From positions 2,046,001 through 2,110,000 of the forward strand of contig NZ_CP085081.1 of assembly GCF_023243115.1 (NCBI RefSeq): DNA of 64,000 bases, given 5' to 3'. Below are positions 17,600-26,015 of the stretch, one piece after another. The notes under the pieces were generated by a model. The model ran no database searches. It had not been told where the DNA came from and saw only the letters and a list, made by a program, of their open reading frames with translations. Both the position numbers and the translations under genes were made by a program. Every line of letters begins with the position of its first letter. Position 1 is the stretch's first letter. The DNA comes from Sediminicoccus sp. KRV36. Lineage in GTDB: Bacteria; Pseudomonadota; Alphaproteobacteria; Acetobacterales; Acetobacteraceae.

Positions 17600-17844
17600 C
17601 GGCTGGCGCAGGGCTGGTCGAGCTGACGCAGCAATTCGCCGGAGCCAGCGCGTTGGTAGCCCCGCCGTATCCCGAGCGCAGCTATCGTGTGGTGACCATC
17701 GCTGCGCCGGGCAACATGCTTTCACGCGAGGAGATCAGCGGGGGCGTCGCGCATCTGGCGATGCACTCCATCTGGCCCTCGGCGATGACGGCGGCGCATG
17801 TGGTCGTGGATATCCTTGAAACCGCCGACAAGCTGAAGGGCTGA
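17600..17844 (+). pseudogene. Probable carboxymuconolactone decarboxylase (CMD/AhpD-like) remnant
   Basis: The plus-strand frame ending at 17844 reads LSREEISGGVAHLAMHSIWP and then AMTAAHVVVDILETADKLKG. This matches the C-terminal helices of carboxymuconolactone decarboxylase-family proteins (LTREEI..VI.HLAFYAGWP.A). The part just before it (YRVVTIAAPGN) looks like the family's VTVAAL segment with the intervening helix deleted, and no proper start or N-terminal domain can be found back to 17446. I take it as a decayed gene. The 3-hydroxyisobutyrate-dehydrogenase-like gene begins 4 nt after its stop. Confidence 0.5.
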
Positions 17845-17848
17845 CATC

Positions 17849-18784
17849 ATGAGGATCGGATTTATCGGGCTGGGTACGATGGGTGCCTTCATGGCCGCCA
17901 ATCTCCAGAAGGCCGGCCATGAGCTGGTGATCCACGACGTCCGCCGCGAGGCAGGCGCCAACCGCATCGCCGGAGGCGCCATCTGGGCCGAAAGCCCAAA
18001 GGCGGTGGCCGAGCAATGCGAGGTGATCTTCACCTCGCTGCCCGGCCCCAAGGAGGTGGAGCCGGTGGTCTTCGGGCCGCAGGGTATCCTCGCGGGGGTG
18101 AAGCCGGGTGCCGCTTACTTCGACCTCTCCACCAACTCCCAGGCGCTGATGCGCCGCGTCGCCGCAGCCCTGGCCGAGAACGGCGCCTTCGGCTTCGATG
18201 CGCCGGTCAGTGGCGGCCCGAAGGGAGCCGAGACCGGCCAGCTCGCCATCTGGGTAGGGGGTGACAAGGACGTCTTTGACCGCTGCAAGCCGGTGCTCGA
18301 CGCCATTGGTGACCAGGCAGCCTATATCGGGCCGATCGGCAGCGCCACCGTCGCCAAGCTGGTGCACAACATGGCCGGCTACGCGATCCAGACCGTGATG
18401 GCGGAGGTCTTCTCCATGGGCGTGAAGGCGGGGATGGACCCGCTCGACCTGTGGAAGGCGGTCCGCCAGGGCGCGCTCGGGCGCCGGCGCACCTTTGACC
18501 GCGTCGCCGACCAGTTCCTGACCGAGCATTATGACCCGCCGGCCTTCGCGCTGAAGCTGGCGCACAAGGATGTGACGCTCGCCGTCAATATGGGGCGTGA
18601 CCTCGGCGTGCCCATGCGCTTCTGCCAGTTGACGCTGGAGGAGATGAACGAGGCGATGAACCGCGGTTGGGAACACCTCGACAGCCGCGTGCCGATGAAG
18701 CTCCAGCTGGAACGCGCGGGTGTGACGATCAAATGTGATCCGGCTGCCATCCAGGCGGTGCTGGACGCGGACCCCGCGAAGTAG
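17849..18784 (+). CDS. 3-Hydroxyisobutyrate dehydrogenase family NAD(P)-dependent oxidoreductase
   Basis: This 311-residue beta-hydroxyacid dehydrogenase has the N-terminal dinucleotide motif GFIGLGTMG (residues 4-12), a substrate-binding [14 protein letters not shown] segment (the DxPVSGG signature) and the catalytic lysine K170 in AKLVHNMAG. Relatives act on 3-hydroxyisobutyrate, tartronate semialdehyde or 2-(hydroxymethyl)glutarate. ATG 17849 follows the decayed CMD gene, and the metallo-hydrolase gene follows after 62 nt on the same strand. Confidence 0.93.
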   Translation: MRIGFIGLGTMGAFMAANLQKAGHELVIHDVRREAGANRIAGGAIWAESPKAVAEQCEVIFTSLPGPKEVEPVVFGPQGILAGVKPGAAYFDLSTNSQALMRRVAAALAENGAFGFDAPVSGGPKGAETGQLAIWVGGDKDVFDRCKPVLDAIGDQAAYIGPIGSATVAKLVHNMAGYAIQTVMAEVFSMGVKAGMDPLDLWKAVRQGALGRRRTFDRVADQFLTEHYDPPAFALKLAHKDVTLAVNMGRDLGVPMRFCQLTLEEMNEAMNRGWEHLDSRVPMKLQLERAGVTIKCDPAAIQAVLDADPAK

Positions 18785-18846
18785 CGCATGCCGGCCGCAT
18801 CGCCGCGCCGCGTGCGCGCCCAACCCGCTTCCCAGGAGCCCTGAGA

Positions 18847-19641
18847 ATGACCCCGCCGAACTACAGGATCTACGCCCTGCGCTATGCAATGCGCGAGGCG
18901 CGCCGGCACGAGCATTTCATCGGCGGGGATCCGCATGATGCGCCCATGCCGATGGATTACTTCGTCTGGGCGGCGGTGAACGAGGACCGCGCGGTCATCA
19001 TCGACACCGGCTTCACGGCCGAGGTGGCAGCGAAGCGCAAGCGCAACCACCTCCGCTGCCCGATCGAGAGCCTGACCATGCTCGGCGTGGATCCTGACAA
19101 GGTGGAGGACGTCATCATCTCGCACCTGCATTACGACCATGTCGGCAGCTTCCACAAATTCAAGAAGGCGCGCTTCCATTTGCAGGAACCGGAGATGCAA
19201 TACGCGACGGGCCGCTACATGAAGTTCGCGACGCTGCGCCACTCCTTCGAGGTGGAGGATGTCGTCGGCATGGTGCGCATGAACTTCGCCGAGCGCGTGG
19301 TCTTCCACAATGGCGATGCGGAGGTGGCGCCCGGCATCACCGTGCATGCCTGTGGCGGGCATTCCATGGGGCTGCAATGCGTGCGGGTGAATTCAGAACG
19401 CGGCCAGGTGGTTCTCGCCTCCGACGTCTCGCATTTCTATGAGAACATGGAAGCCGAACGCCCCTTCACCACCGCGTTTCACATCGGCGAGATGCTCGAG
19501 GGCTTTGATCGGTTGCGCGCCCTGGCGCCAACGCCGAAGCATATCGTTCCCGGCCATGATCCCGACGTGATGCAACGCTATCCGGCGGCGCCTGGGCTGG
19601 AGGGGATCGTCGTCGAGCTTCACCGCGAACCTTCCCGATAG
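18847..19641 (+). CDS. Metallo-beta-lactamase-fold hydrolase, AHL-lactonase-like
   Basis: This 264-residue metallo-beta-lactamase-fold protein has the full two-metal site: SHLHYDHVG (H93, H95, D97, H98), a later histidine in CGGHSMG, an aspartate in LASDVSHFY and a terminal histidine in VPGHDPDV. The layout resembles N-acyl-homoserine lactonases (AiiA/AttM group). Proteins of this group next to catabolic dehydrogenases often open lactones of the pathway instead of quenching quorum signals. It ends 48 nt before the end of the convergent TctC gene. Confidence 0.88.
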   Translation: MTPPNYRIYALRYAMREARRHEHFIGGDPHDAPMPMDYFVWAAVNEDRAVIIDTGFTAEVAAKRKRNHLRCPIESLTMLGVDPDKVEDVIISHLHYDHVGSFHKFKKARFHLQEPEMQYATGRYMKFATLRHSFEVEDVVGMVRMNFAERVVFHNGDAEVAPGITVHACGGHSMGLQCVRVNSERGQVVLASDVSHFYENMEAERPFTTAFHIGEMLEGFDRLRALAPTPKHIVPGHDPDVMQRYPAAPGLEGIVVELHREPSR

Positions 19642-19689
19642 GCAAGCGCCCCGCACGCCTTCCCGGATGGCGGAGAGCCCGTCCCGACC

Positions 19690-20661
19690 CTAGCCGAGCG
19701 AGATGCCGGCCGCTCGGATCACCTCTGCCGCCGTGCCGCGCTGGATGGTGAGCCAGTTGGCGAAGACCTCCGGCGAATTGCCGACCATGATGGCCCCTGC
19801 CGGGTCCATGCGCGCGCGCACGGCCGGGGCCCGCGCCGAGACCGCGGCCGCCGCCGCCAGCCGCGTGACGATGGCGGCGGGTGTGCCCGTCGCGGCAAAC
19901 AACCCGTTCCAGTCATTCATGTCGAAGCCAGGAAAGCCCGATTCCGCGATGGTCGGCACATCCGGCAGGGAGGGGATCCGCTCCAGGCTCGTCACCGCCA
20001 GAATTCGGGCACGCCCCGCCTGGACCGGCGGACGGATCGAGGAAGAGGTGATGAGCACGGCGTCAATGCTGCCTGCCATGATGTCGCGCGCCGCATCGGC
20101 CCCGCCGCGATAGGGCGCATGGACGATGCGGATACCGGCCTTCTGCTCGAAGGCGGCGAGCGCCAGGTGCGCCATCCCGGCAGCTGGCGGCGTGCCGACG
20201 CTGATCGTGTTGGGCCGCGCCTTCGCCACCGCGATGAACTCGGCAAGGTTCTGGGCAGGGAAATCATGCTTGACCGCGATGACCTGCGGGAAGGATGAGA
20301 TCTGCGTCACCGGCACGAAGGATTGCGCGTAGTCGAAGGGCAGATCCCGCATGAGGATGGGGTTGGTCAACTGGTTCGCCGCATCCACCAGGAAGGTGTA
20401 GCCGTCGCGTGGCGATTGCAGCGTGGCAGAGGCCGCGATCACCGCATTCCCGCCCGTGCGGTTCTCGATGACGATGTTCTGGCCCAGCGCCTCCTGCATG
20501 TCGGCGGCGATGGAGCGCGCGGCGGTGTCTGCGGCCCCGCCCGCCGCGAAGGCGACGATGAAGCGGATGGGCCGGCTGGGCCAGTCCGCCTGGGCAAGTG
20601 CCAGGGAAGGCGTGCTCAAGGCTGCAGCGAGCAGGGCGCGGCGGTGGATCCTCTGGTGCAT
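19690..20661 (-). CDS. Tripartite tricarboxylate transporter substrate-binding protein (Bug/TctC), copy 7
   Basis: This 323-residue Bug protein has the signal MHQRIHRRALLAAALSTPSLALAQA, then WPSRPIRFIVAFAAGGAAD and VIENRTGGNAVI. I chose ATG 20661 because GGGAGGA lies 7 nt upstream; the two earlier in-frame ATGs (20676, 20667) overlap that ribosome site. It is the last gene of the long minus-strand run, 27 nt after LeuB, so it may import the acid that LeuCDB or the earlier enzymes process. Confidence 0.92.
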   Translation of the reverse strand: MHQRIHRRALLAAALSTPSLALAQADWPSRPIRFIVAFAAGGAADTAARSIAADMQEALGQNIVIENRTGGNAVIAASATLQSPRDGYTFLVDAANQLTNPILMRDLPFDYAQSFVPVTQISSFPQVIAVKHDFPAQNLAEFIAVAKARPNTISVGTPPAAGMAHLALAAFEQKAGIRIVHAPYRGGADAARDIMAGSIDAVLITSSSIRPPVQAGRARILAVTSLERIPSLPDVPTIAESGFPGFDMNDWNGLFAATGTPAAIVTRLAAAAAVSARAPAVRARMDPAGAIMVGNSPEVFANWLTIQRGTAAEVIRAAGISLG

Positions 20662-20688
20662 CTTCATTCCTCCCATGATTGTTGGCCG

Positions 20689-21765
20689 TCAGGCGGCGAG
20701 GCGCAGTATTTCCTTGGCCACGGCATCGCCCATCGCCTCGGTGCCGAGCAGATGGGCGCCATCCTCCATGATATCCGCGGTGCGATAGCCCTCCGCCAGC
20801 ACGCGGCGCACCGCGCGCTCGATGCGCGCCGCCATTTCCGGCTGGGCCAGCGACTGGCGCAGCATCATCGCGGCCGAGAGGATGGAAGCGAGCGGATTGG
20901 CCATGTCCTGCCCCGCGATATCGGGGGCCGAGCCATGCACCGGTTCATAAAGGCCCTTGCCATCGGCGTTGATCGAGGCCGAGGGCAGCATCCCCAGCGA
21001 ACCGGTCAGCATGGCCGCGGCATCGGAGAGGATGTCGCCGAAGATGTTGCCGGTGACGATCACGTCGAAATCGGCCGGCCTGCGGATCAGCAGCATCGCC
21101 GCCGCATCCACATAGAGGTGCGAGAGTTCCACATCGGGATAATCGCGCCCGACCTCGGTCACGACCTCGCGCCAGAGCACCATCGTCTCCAGCACATTGG
21201 CCTTGTCCACGGAGCAGAGCTTCTTCTTGCGCGCGCGTGCCGCCTGGAAGCCGGCATGGGCCACGCGGCGGATCTCGCTCTCGGTATAGCGCATGGTGTT
21301 GATGCCCACGCGCTCGCCATTCTCGACATGGATGCCGCGCGGCTGGCCGAAATAGATGTCGCCCGTGAGTTCACGCAGCACGACCAGGTCCACATTCTTG
21401 ATCACGTCGCGGCGCAGCGTCGAGGCGCCGGCGAGTTCCGGAATGGCAAAGACAGGACGGAAATTGGCAAAGAGGTCCATGCGCTTGCGCAGGCGCAGCA
21501 GCGCATGGCCGCCGCGCTGCTCAGGGGGGCGCAGGTCGCTCTCAAACGTGCCGGCCGCGCCGAACAGGATGGCATCCGCGCGCTCGGCCAGTTGCGCGGT
21601 GGCTTCGGGCAAGGGGTCCCCCTCCGCATCGAAGGCGGCATCGCCGATCCTCGCCTCGGTCATCTCGAATTGCGGGCCGTTGGCGGCCACGGCGCGCAAC
21701 GCCTTCACCGCCTGCGCGGTGACTTCCGGACCGATGCCGTCCCCACCCAGTACTGCGATATGCAT
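20689..21765 (-). CDS. leuB: 3-Isopropylmalate dehydrogenase
   Basis: This 358-residue NAD-dependent beta-decarboxylating dehydrogenase oxidises 3-isopropylmalate to 2-ketoisocaproate in leucine synthesis. The residues look like true Leu[38 protein letters not shown] (catalytic lysine), [10 protein letters not shown] (catalytic aspartate region) and [10 protein letters not shown]. It starts 12 nt after LeuD. Its position within a run of catabolic genes and TctC proteins is odd, and LeuA is absent from the window. It could be the main biosynthetic copy or a catabolic relative acting on a substituted malate. Confidence 0.92.
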   Translation of the reverse strand: MHIAVLGGDGIGPEVTAQAVKALRAVAANGPQFEMTEARIGDAAFDAEGDPLPEATAQLAERADAILFGAAGTFESDLRPPEQRGGHALLRLRKRMDLFANFRPVFAIPELAGASTLRRDVIKNVDLVVLRELTGDIYFGQPRGIHVENGERVGINTMRYTESEIRRVAHAGFQAARARKKKLCSVDKANVLETMVLWREVVTEVGRDYPDVELSHLYVDAAAMLLIRRPADFDVIVTGNIFGDILSDAAAMLTGSLGMLPSASINADGKGLYEPVHGSAPDIAGQDMANPLASILSAAMMLRQSLAQPEMAARIERAVRRVLAEGYRTADIMEDGAHLLGTEAMGDAVAKEILRLAA

Positions 21766-21777
21766 GAACCTCTCCGA

Positions 21778-22377
21778 TCAGAAATTGTCACGGCCAAGGC
21801 GCTGCTCGAAGGCGGCGATCTCCTCGGCATGGGTCAGGGTGAAGGCCATCTCGTCGAGGCCTTCGAGCAGGCTTTTCTTGGCGAAGGGATCGATCTCGAA
21901 GCGGTGCACGGCGCCATCGGGGCCGGTGATGGTCTGCGCCGGAAGGTCGATCGCGATCTCGCAGCCAGGCTCCGCGACGCTTTGCGCGATCAGCGAGGCG
22001 ACGATCTCCTCCGGCAGCGTCACGGCCAGCATGCCGTTCTTGACGGAGTTGTTGGCGAAGATGTCGCCAAAGGATGGCGCGATGACGGCCCGCACGCCAT
22101 GATCGTAAAGCGCCCAGACCGCATTCTCGCGCGAGGAGCCGCAGGCGAAGTTGCGGCCGCCGAGCACGATGCGCGCATCGCGCCAATGCGCCTGGTTGAG
22201 CGGGAAATCCGTGACCTCGTTGCCGTCGGGATTAAGGCGCAGGTCGCGGAAGAGATAGGCGCCGTGATTGTCGTCACGCGGGCGCGAGAGGAAGCGCGCG
22301 GGCAGGATCTGGTCCGTGTCGATGTTGGAGCGCGCGAAGGGCACGGCGCCGGAGCGAAGGGTGCGGAAGGCTTCCAT
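21778..22377 (-). CDS. leuD: 3-Isopropylmalate dehydratase small subunit
   Basis: This 199-residue small (swivel) subunit of isopropylmalate isomerase pairs with LeuC. It has the typical opening RSGAVPFARSNIDTDQILPA and the substrate-loop segment GGRNFACGSSRENAVWAL (the GSSRE motif). Length matches bacterial LeuD. It starts 4 nt after the LeuC stop, so the two are surely co-translated. The same caveat applies as for LeuB: the set lies among catabolic genes. Confidence 0.94.
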   Translation of the reverse strand: MEAFRTLRSGAVPFARSNIDTDQILPARFLSRPRDDNHGAYLFRDLRLNPDGNEVTDFPLNQAHWRDARIVLGGRNFACGSSRENAVWALYDHGVRAVIAPSFGDIFANNSVKNGMLAVTLPEEIVASLIAQSVAEPGCEIAIDLPAQTITGPDGAVHRFEIDPFAKKSLLEGLDEMAFTLTHAEEIAAFEQRLGRDNF

Positions 22378-22381
22378 GATC

Positions 22382-23794
22382 TCAGGCCTGCGCCATCATC
22401 TGCCGCACATCCGTCAGGTACCCCGTCACCGCTGCCGCGGCGGCCATGGCGGGCCCCAGCAGATGCGTGCGGGCACCTGGCCCCTGCCGCCCGCGGAAGT
22501 TCCGGTTGGAGGTGGAGGCGACGCGCTCCCCCGGGGCTGCGATCTCGCCATTGGTGCCGAGGCACATGGAGCAGCCCGCCTCGCGCCAGGCGAAGCCCGC
22601 CTCGGTGAAGATGCGGTCCAGCCCTTCGGCTTCGGCTTGGCGCTTCACCGGGGCTGAGCCCGGCACCACCCAGGCGGTAACGCCGGGTGCAACCGAGCGG
22701 CCGCGCGCGACTTCGGCCGCCGCGCGGAGATCCTCGATGCGGCCATTGGTGCAGGAACCGATGAAGACGCGGTCCACCCGGATTTCGGTCAGTGCCATGT
22801 CAGCCGAGAGGCCCATATAGTCGAAATTGGCGCGGATCGTGGCCGCGCGCTCGGCATCCGGCTCCAGCGCCGGGTCGGGCAGGGTGGCGGTGATGGGCAG
22901 CGCATCCTCGGGGCTGTTGCCCCAGGTCACCATGGGCGCGATGGCGCTGCCATCCAGGATCACCTCGCGGTCGAAGACGGCGTCGGGGTCGCTCGGCAAT
23001 TCGCGCCAGCGGGCCACGGCCAGGTCCCAATCGGCGGGGGCGTATTCGCGGCCCTTCAGATAGGCGAAGGTCGTCTCGTCCGGCGCCACCATGCCGGCGC
23101 GGCCGCCCGCCTCGATGGACATGTTGCACAGCGTCAGGCGGCCTTCCATGGAGAGGCCGGTGATTGCGCTGCCGGCATACTCGATCGCATGGCCGCTGGC
23201 ACCCGCCGCGCCGATCTCGGCGATGATGGCGAGGATTACATCCTTCGCCGTGACGCCGAAACCAAGCCGGCCCGTCACCGTGATCCGCATCGTCCGGGGC
23301 TTGCGCTGCCACAGCGTCTGCGTGCCCAGCACATGCGCCACCTCGGTCGAACCGATGCCGAAGGCGAGCGCGCCGAGCGCGCCATGGGTGGAGGTGTGGC
23401 TGTCACCGCAGACGATGAGCATGCCAGGCTGGCTCAGCCCCGTCTCGGGCCCGACGACGTGGACGATGCCCTGGCCGCCATCCTTCAGCCCGAAGAGCCG
23501 GAAGCCGCTTTCCTTCGCGTGCCGCTCCAGCGCTTCCACCATGCCGCGATGCTCCAGGTTGGCGATCTCCGCCACGTCGCGCGTGTCGGTGGGCACATAG
23601 TGGTCGGGGGTGGCGAAGATGCGCTCCGGCGAGCGGGGCGCGATGCCGCGCGCGCGCAGCATCTCGAAGGCGGGGGCGGAGCCGTCATGCACCAGATGGC
23701 GGTCCACATAGAGGAGGGTTTGTCCGTCCTCCCGCTCCAGCACGCGATGCCGCGCCCAGATCTTGTCGAACATCGTTCGCGGCTCGCTGGCCAT
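22382..23794 (-). CDS. leuC: 3-Isopropylmalate dehydratase large subunit
   Basis: This 470-residue aconitase-family protein has the usual LeuC length. The three [4Fe-4S] cysteines are C348 in IGSCTNGR and C408/C411 in [28 protein letters not shown] and YVPTDTRD also match LeuC. I chose ATG 23794 ([16 protein letters not shown]); ATG 23773 at MFDKIW is possible. It begins 8 nt after the iron-ADH stop, which places leucine-type isomerase genes in one transcript with a dehydrogenase and TctC. Confidence 0.95.
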   Translation of the reverse strand: MASEPRTMFDKIWARHRVLEREDGQTLLYVDRHLVHDGSAPAFEMLRARGIAPRSPERIFATPDHYVPTDTRDVAEIANLEHRGMVEALERHAKESGFRLFGLKDGGQGIVHVVGPETGLSQPGMLIVCGDSHTSTHGALGALAFGIGSTEVAHVLGTQTLWQRKPRTMRITVTGRLGFGVTAKDVILAIIAEIGAAGASGHAIEYAGSAITGLSMEGRLTLCNMSIEAGGRAGMVAPDETTFAYLKGREYAPADWDLAVARWRELPSDPDAVFDREVILDGSAIAPMVTWGNSPEDALPITATLPDPALEPDAERAATIRANFDYMGLSADMALTEIRVDRVFIGSCTNGRIEDLRAAAEVARGRSVAPGVTAWVVPGSAPVKRQAEAEGLDRIFTEAGFAWREAGCSMCLGTNGEIAAPGERVASTSNRNFRGRQGPGARTHLLGPAMAAAAAVTGYLTDVRQMMAQA

Positions 23795-23802
23795 GTTTCC
23801 CC

Positions 23803-24930
23803 TCAGAACGCCGCTTGCAGCATGCCGAGATACTCGACCTCGCTGGTGCGGCGCGGATTTGTCAGATGATGGTGATCGCGCATCGCCGCTGCGGCAAGGG
23901 GCGGCAGGTCCGCTGGCGTGACGCCCAGCGCCGAGAGTCGCGCGGGCAGTCCGATTCGCTCGGACATGGCGGCAATGGCATCGGCGATGGCCTCCGCGCG
24001 ATGATCCTGGAGGCCCATCGCCTCGCCCAGCACCGGCAGCACCGCGCCGATGGAGGGCGCGTTGAAGCGCAGCACATGCGGCAGGAGCAGCGCGTTCAGC
24101 GTGCCATGATGTGGTGACACGGCGAGGCCCCCCAGCGGATGCGACAGCGCATGCACCGCGCCCAGCCCCTTCTGAAAAGCCAGCGCCACTTCGACCGAGG
24201 CCAGCATCATCTGGTGCCGCGCGGCGTGGTCGCTGCCATCGGCCACGGCGGTTGGCAGATGCAGCCAGGCGCGTCTCAGCCCATCCCGCGCGATGGCGTC
24301 TGCGATCGGGTTTTCGCGCGGCGAGCACAGCGTCTCCACGCCATGGGCCAGCGCGTCCATGCCCGTCCCCGCGGTCAGGCGCGGCGGCAGGCCGAGGGTG
24401 AGGTCCGGATCGCAGATGGCGGCGCGCGGGATCAGATGCGGGCTGCCGATGGAGAGCTTGCGGCCATCCGCCATGACGATCAGCGCCCCGCGCGACACCT
24501 CGCTGCCCGTGCCCGAGGTCGTGGGCACCGCGACCACGGGTGCCGCGCGTGCCGTGATTCGCGCCAGCCCGCCCTCGATCACGGAGTATTGAGTCAGCGT
24601 CTCGCCATCATGCGTCGCCAGGAGCGCCACGGCCTTGGCCAGGTCCATCGGCGAGCCGCCGCCCAGCGCCAGCACGCCATCGGCGCCATGCGAGTGATAG
24701 GCGGCGACCGCCGCATGTACCGCCGCCTCGGTCGGGTTGGGCGGCACCTCGGCGAAGACGGCGAGCGGCAAGGCTGCGGGAAGTGCTGACCGCAACATCT
24801 CCCAAAGACCGGCCGCGACCACGCCCGCATCGGTGATGACCAGCGGGCGGCTGATCCCGGCCAGCGCCAATTCCCCAGCCGCCTCCGAGATCGCGCCATG
24901 CGCGAACTGGATGCGGTTCAGCAGGACCAT
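23803..24930 (-). CDS. Iron-containing alcohol dehydrogenase / maleylacetate reductase family
   Basis: This 375-residue group III dehydrogenase has the nucleotide-binding [25 protein letters not shown], the metal ligands D192 and H196 in [10 protein letters not shown], and the histidine-rich [16 protein letters not shown] chose ATG 24930 (MVLLNRIQF). It belongs with maleylacetate reductase-like and hydroxyacid-oxoacid transhydrogenase-like enzymes; the true substrate is unknown. It lies between a TctC gene (13-nt gap) and leuC (8-nt gap). The partial gene at the left edge of the window is a paralogue. Confidence 0.92.
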   Translation of the reverse strand: MVLLNRIQFAHGAISEAAGELALAGISRPLVITDAGVVAAGLWEMLRSALPAALPLAVFAEVPPNPTEAAVHAAVAAYHSHGADGVLALGGGSPMDLAKAVALLATHDGETLTQYSVIEGGLARITARAAPVVAVPTTSGTGSEVSRGALIVMADGRKLSIGSPHLIPRAAICDPDLTLGLPPRLTAGTGMDALAHGVETLCSPRENPIADAIARDGLRRAWLHLPTAVADGSDHAARHQMMLASVEVALAFQKGLGAVHALSHPLGGLAVSPHHGTLNALLLPHVLRFNAPSIGAVLPVLGEAMGLQDHRAEAIADAIAAMSERIGLPARLSALGVTPADLPPLAAAAMRDHHHLTNPRRTSEVEYLGMLQAAF

Positions 24931-24943
24931 CAGGGCCAAGGTG

Positions 24944-25936
24944 TCACTCCGCCGTGATGCCGGCGCGCCGCAGCGCCGGGCCCCAGCGCAGCGCATCGGC
25001 ATCGAGGGCCGGGCCCAGCTGCGCGCGGTCCAGGAATTCCGGATCGAAGCCGCGTTCCATGATCAGCGACAGGAAGGTCTGATCCGCCATGATCTCGCGC
25101 GCGGCGGTCTCGACGGCGGCGAGGGCCGCGTCGGGCGTCCGTGCGGGTGCGGCCAGCGTGTACCAGAGCTCGGCGGCATAGCCGGGCAGCGCCTCGGCGA
25201 TGGCGGGAAGTTCGGGCCAGGCGCGGGCACGGCGGCCCGCGGTATTGGCCAGGGCCCGGATGCGGCCGTCGCGGATGAGCGTCTCGACGGCGCTGACGGA
25301 GGCGAACATGACCTGCACCTCGCCCGTCAGCAGCCCTGCGACGGATGGGCCGGTGCCGCGATAGGGCACATGCACGATGCGCGTTCCCGCCATATCGTCG
25401 AACAGTGCTGCGGCGAGGTGCTGCGAGGTGCCGGCGCCGGGCGTGCCGTGGTTCAGCTCGCCCGGACGCGCGCGCGCATAGGCCAGGAAATCCGCCAGGT
25501 TCTGGACGGGAAGCGAGGGCTGCACGACCAGGAGCATCGGCGTGGAGGCGATGCGCGTCACATGCACGAAGTCACGCTTCCAATCGAAGCCGGGATTGCG
25601 GAACAGAAGATCACTGATGGCGATGCCATTGCCCGTGAACAGCAAGGTGTAGCCATCCGGGGGCGATGTCGCGACCAAAGCCGCGCCGATATTCCCGCCC
25701 GCGCCGCCGCGATTCTCGACGACTACGGCCTGGCCGAGCCGTTCCCCCAGGGCCCGCGCGACCAGGCGCCCCAGATTATCCGTGCCGCCACCCGGCGGAT
25801 AAGGCACGACCATGCGGATCGGCCGCGACGGATAGGCCTGCGCCCGGGCGAGCCGGGGTGCCGCCAGCAGCGTTCCGAGCGCGAGCCCGAATCCCTGGCG
25901 GCGCGAAACCGCAAGCCGCCAACTTGTCGCATCCAT
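24944..25936 (-). CDS. Tripartite tricarboxylate transporter substrate-binding protein (Bug/TctC), copy 8
   Basis: This 330-residue Bug protein has the signal region MDATSWRLAVSRRQGFGLAL ending at RAQA, then YPSRPIRMVVPYPPGGGTD and VVENRGGAGGNIG. It is separated by 79 nt from the CoA-transferase gene upstream and leads into the iron-ADH and leuCDB genes. The 79-nt gap could hold a second promoter within the long minus-strand run. Confidence 0.92.
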   Translation of the reverse strand: MDATSWRLAVSRRQGFGLALGTLLAAPRLARAQAYPSRPIRMVVPYPPGGGTDNLGRLVARALGERLGQAVVVENRGGAGGNIGAALVATSPPDGYTLLFTGNGIAISDLLFRNPGFDWKRDFVHVTRIASTPMLLVVQPSLPVQNLADFLAYARARPGELNHGTPGAGTSQHLAAALFDDMAGTRIVHVPYRGTGPSVAGLLTGEVQVMFASVSAVETLIRDGRIRALANTAGRRARAWPELPAIAEALPGYAAELWYTLAAPARTPDAALAAVETAAREIMADQTFLSLIMERGFDPEFLDRAQLGPALDADALRWGPALRRAGITAE

Positions 25937-26015
25937 CCTGGTTCATCCCTTGTCTGGAGGGCATTTGCCGCCCCCTCTTGTTGTCATCATTCGCAGTGCG
26001 CTTGTGGCCCTGCCG

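Noticed and set aside
18847..19641. Quorum-quenching lactonase role
   Set aside because: The fold and metal site fit, but the context is catabolic with no LuxI/LuxR genes. I kept only the hydrolase call.
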